Source: Chara braunii
Taxonomy: Eukaryota; Streptophyta; Charophyceae; Charales; Characeae
Direction: 5' to 3'
DNA: 22,297 nt
Assembly (NCBI GenBank): GCA_003427395.1
Contig: BFEA01000891.1
Coordinates: forward strand, 277,755 to 300,051
The first letter of the stretch is position 1. Each line of letters starts with the position of its first letter. The translations under genes were made by a program, and so were the position numbers. A model generated the notes under the pieces. That model saw nothing but the letters and a program-made list of their open reading frames with translations, made no database searches and was not told the origin of the DNA. Below are positions 1-22,297 of this stretch, one piece after another.

Positions 1-20011
<20,011 letters not shown>

Positions 20012-20121
20012 CTGCAGGTCAACGCACAATCACAATGACAAACCACAGTAAGAGTTTGTCAAGAACATAGACATTTCTACCTCACACCATCCACCAAGAG
20101 ATTTAAAAGAGACTAATCATC

Positions 20122-20197
20122 ATACCAATCAATAGACACTTTGCAGGTGATTGCCAAAAAAACATACCAATCAATCCACATTCCACAGCTGATTGAT
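20122..20197. repeat. 41-bp tandem repeat, two units
   Basis: CATACCAATCAAT followed by ACAYTYYRCAGSTGATTG occurs at 20122 and 20163. The flanking sequence is rich in GATTGATTAATTA and its complement. Confidence 0.75.
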
Positions 20198-20269
20198 TAA
20201 TTATTAGACTGATGATGATACGATCAGCAGAGTGATGATGAACGGTCAATCAATCAACACTTAAACACA

Positions 20270-20475
20270 CTTGGAACAGCGCAATAGTCTTTCACATTCC
20301 ATTTGTGCATATGATCTGCAAAGCGCCAACAACTTCGACAAACCCATGGTTTACTAGAAGAGCTAGGCTANAANAGTGGCCCGGGACCACTTGCTCGGCC
20401 AGGCCAAAAAAAAAAAAAAAAAAAAAAGAGTGTATTAAATTCGCTAGGCTTTGCTAATTGCCAATCTGCTCTCCA
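20270..20475. repeat. Duplicated block, copy 1, with an A-tailed insertion
   Basis: The sequence matches 20867-20996: ACTTGGAACAG, GCAATAG, CATTCCATT, ATGATCKGCAAAGC, CCCATGGTT and ACTAGAAGAG, then GCTAGGCTTTGCTAATTGCC, then AATCTGC. In copy 1 a ~70-bp piece ending in about 23 A residues (20404-20426) sits between the two halves. Ns at 20371 and 20374 lie in that piece. Confidence 0.8.
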
Positions 20476-20703
20476 GACCTTTCACAGCCTTTTACTATTA
20501 TTTACTTAAACCACCAGTATACGGCCCCAGCCTCAGAAAGTTGTTGTCGCCGCAAGCAAACCTCCGAGGGGGGGCAGGGCGCCCAAAATCTGCGGCCTCT
20601 GAAGTGGTGCAGGTTCCACACTGACACCCGCGGGCCTATGTATGGTGTATTGGTCCTTGAAAACTACCACAGCCAGTATTACATTCGCATAGTTTTTTCG
20701 AGT

Positions 20704-20796
20704 TCAAGATACCCCATTTTCTATGGGGGGACACTTCAAGATACCCCATTTTCTGTGAGGGATACTTAAGATACCCCATTTTCTACGAGGGACACT
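20704..20796. repeat. 31-bp tandem repeat, three units
   Basis: Units contain AAGATACCCCATTTTCTA and end in GGGACACT. They lie at 20704-20735, 20736-20766 and 20767-20796. Confidence 0.93.
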
Positions 20797-20866
20797 AACG
20801 TCTCTGACAAAACGTACCATATGGAAGGGAACAAATGTCAGCAAGTACTAATGACTCCCATAAACT

Positions 20867-20996
20867 TGGAACAGAGCAATAGCATTGCATTCCATTCATG
20901 TACATGATCGGCAAAGCTCCCACAATGCCCGCAAGCACGCCCATGGTTCACTAGAAGAGAATTAAGTTCGTTAGGCTTTGCTAATTGCCAATCTGC
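20867..20996. repeat. Duplicated block, copy 2 (uninterrupted)
   Basis: This is the uninterrupted counterpart of 20270-20475. It abuts the mitochondrial rrn18 segment directly, and may have arrived with it or been rearranged beside it. Confidence 0.8.
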
Positions 20997-21007
20997 AATG
21001 GCAGGCC

Positions 21008-21380
21008 CAACCACTCGCGCGATATTGCTAGATCAGGCTTTCGCCCATTGTCCAAGATTCCCCACTGCTGCCTCCCGTGGGAGTCTGGGCCATGTCTCAG
21101 TCCCAGTGTGGCTGATCATCCGAAAAGACCAGCTAAGCATCATCAGCTTGGTCAGCCTTTACCTAACCAACTACCTAATACTACGCGGGCTCATCAAACA
21201 GCGCTAAAAGCTCTGACTATCACGCTAAATTGACTATCTAGACTGTTTGGGATTTTTCCCAAACTGTTTGGTACATTCCCACGCGTTACGCACCCCTTCG
21301 CCACTTTGTTTTCAACTGAGAAAACATCGTTCGACTTGCATGTGTTAAGCATATCTTCTGAGCCAGGATCAAACTCTGTT
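21008..21380 (-). rRNA. rrn18: 5' fragment of mitochondrial small-subunit rRNA (nuclear insertion)
   Basis: On the minus strand the fragment starts AGAGTTTGATCCTGGCTCAG and continues through TTAACACATGCAAGTCGAAC, GGTGCGTAACGCGTGGGAAT, GTAGTATTAGGTAGTTGG, GATGATGCTTAGCTGGTC, ACTCCCACGGGAGGCAGCAG and ATCTTGGACAATGGGCGAAA to CAATATCGCGCGAGTG. The TTAGCTGGTCTTTTCGGATG and GACAATGGGCGAAAGCCTGA versions are those of plant mitochondrial rrn18, not plastid rrn16. Only about the first fifth is present, and a short piece near the 5' end is missing relative to land plants. It is almost certainly a non-functional nuclear copy. Confidence 0.9.
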
Positions 21381-21408
21381 TTTTTTATTATGGCTTAATT
21401 TCTGGAAT

Positions 21409-21490
21409 GTAGGATTTGAACCTACAACAATGAGTTTCCCAGTTCCAGTCAATCCAATCTTAGTTAGTCAGCTAGTTGAATTACCAATTG
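21409..21490 (-). tRNA. tRNA-like remnant (T-arm and acceptor 3' strand)
   Basis: On the minus strand GTAGGTTCAAATCCTAC forms a perfect T-arm with the standard loop, followed by ATTCCAGA as an acceptor 3' strand. A D-arm-like GTTCAATTGGTAA lies at the other end, but the middle is too long and no anticodon arm folds convincingly. It is probably a rearranged mitochondrial tRNA between rrn18 and trnP. Confidence 0.4.
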
Positions 21491-21497
21491 AACATAA

Positions 21498-21571
21498 CAA
21501 GGTGTAGCGCAGTCTAGTAGCGCAGCTGTTTTGGGTACAGAGGATCATAGGTTCGAATCCTGTCACCTTGA
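21498..21571 (+). tRNA. trnP-UGG: tRNA-Pro(UGG), mitochondrial type
   Basis: A full cloverleaf of 74 bases is seen. The acceptor CAAGGTG pairs with CACCTTG, the D-stem is GCGC/GCGC, the anticodon loop TTTGGGT gives anticodon TGG, the T-arm is ATAGG-TTCGAAT-CCTGT and the discriminator is A. The first anticodon-stem pair is G-A. The sequence resembles plant mitochondrial trnP, fitting the adjacent rrn18 fragment. It was probably carried in with the mitochondrial insertion. Confidence 0.9.
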
Positions 21572-22140
21572 GCCAATTCCACTTCCCACATGTGAATTCA
21601 ATACACTCTTAATCTGTCGGTTCATAGTTTGCAATGACGATGGTATTCAGCCACCATGAGGGACATCATGGTGGCTGAAATTAACAAGGCAAGTCAACAC
21701 CCGTTGACCGATCTCACCCTACAACGAAGTGCGAGTTTTCGTTCGGAAAGAGACTTGTTAAGAAATTAATAAGTCCGGTTCACTTCGCAAAGGGCTTGAA
21801 TCGCCTCCTCTCCCCCTCCCCCTCCCCCTCCCCCTCAATCAGGGACATACTCCGCTGTAAAATCACGCACCTGACCGTCAGTGCGGCCAGGTTCGTTCTA
21901 AAGGTGCAATGCGACCATGAGAAATTACAACCGCTAGTCCGGTCAAGTCTGCAAAGGGCTCGCCCCCCCCCACCCCCCCTTCTTCTCGCCCCCTCTGGCC
22001 AAGCAAAAAACACAAGCATTACCAGCTGGCCTACCGGTCGCCCAGTTCGTACAGTTTTGAACTCTTCTGTTGAAATACAGACCCGAGCTCGAATTCCACT
22101 GGGAGCAGATGAATGAAATCACAATTCGGAATTACCTAGG
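21572..22140. other. No gene recognised; C-rich and pyrimidine tracts
   Basis: It contains a CCCCCT repeat (about 21810-21835), a C-rich run (about 21962-21980) and a repeated AGTCCGGTYMA/GCAAAGGGCT pair (21772 and 21935). The PGI start exon was looked for here and not found. Confidence 0.5.
21645..21681. repeat. Hairpin with 14-bp perfect arms
   Basis: TTCAGCCACCATGA, then a short loop GGGACA, then TCATGGTGGCTGAA. It lies 75 bp past trnP and could belong to the mitochondrial segment. Confidence 0.88.
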
Positions 22141-22146
22141 GCCGGT

Positions 22147-22297
22147 CAAGTCGATGATAATATCTCAAGGCCATTGCCCTTTGGGGGGACCAACAAACGA
22201 AAAAAAGAAGAAGAAGAAAAAGCCCAAGTCGATGATAATATCTCAAGGCCATTGGCGGACCAAAACCAAAAAAAAAAAAAAAAAAAGGAAGCCCAAG
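22147..22297. repeat. ~78-bp tandem repeat running off the window
   Basis: CAAGTCGATGATAATATCTC then AAGGCCATTG occurs at 22147 and 22225, and CAAG begins again at 22294. A purine-rich or poly-A stretch ends each unit. Confidence 0.9.

Noticed and set aside
21008-21380. Bacterial contamination or plastid rrn16
   Set aside because: The text around the CTGGTCTTTTCGGATG segment is plant mitochondrial, and a plant mitochondrial-type trnP follows. The flanks are nuclear-type repeats near PGI exons.

Overview
The window looks like nuclear DNA of a streptophyte, most likely a charophyte green alga with a large, repeat-rich genome (Chara-like; this is inference). Three things point there. The one recognisable gene is a plant-type cytosolic glucose-6-phosphate isomerase. 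There is a piece of plant-type mitochondrial DNA (5' part of rrn18 plus trnP-UGG). The intergenic-type sequence is full of microsatellites, MITE-like elements, tRNA-derived SINEs and a LINE fragment with the RVT zinc-binding domain usual in land-plant and algal LINEs.

The backbone is one gene on the minus strand. Eleven short exons (43 to 97 bp, 778 bp in total) lie between 20011 and 766, separated by ten introns of 550 to 4132 bp (18468 bp in total). Spliced, they give one uninterrupted frame of 259 codons plus one base. It covers the protein from just after the first ~18 residues to the G-G-R motif of PGI signature 1, roughly the N-terminal half. Every junction is GT-AG and every phase fits. 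The first exon (start codon) was not found and may lie beyond 22297. The 3' half of the gene lies beyond base 1. Nearly all long ORFs in the window are chance ORFs in introns, or contain a small exon by accident.

The introns hold most of the DNA. In transcript order they contain: a (CT)n/(AC)n compound microsatellite and a 374-bp PIF/Harbinger-like MITE with nested inverted ends; a (GA)n/(GAA)n tract; several 20 to 230-bp tandem repeats; a tRNA-derived SINE; an antisense LINE 3' fragment (zf-RVT ORF); a ~330-bp element with TTAACGG ends; a 125-bp foldback MITE whose sister copy sits in opposite orientation two introns away; a 605-bp element with terminal inverted repeats inside one half of a tandem duplication; and a dimeric tRNA-like SINE.

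Upstream of the exons (20.0 to 22.3 kb) are a duplicated block, a 31-bp tandem repeat, the mitochondrial insertion and a C-rich region. No complete gene and no phage, CRISPR or bacterial operon features are seen. The only protein-level function that can be assigned is sugar-phosphate isomerisation in the cytosol; the rest is mobile and repetitive DNA.
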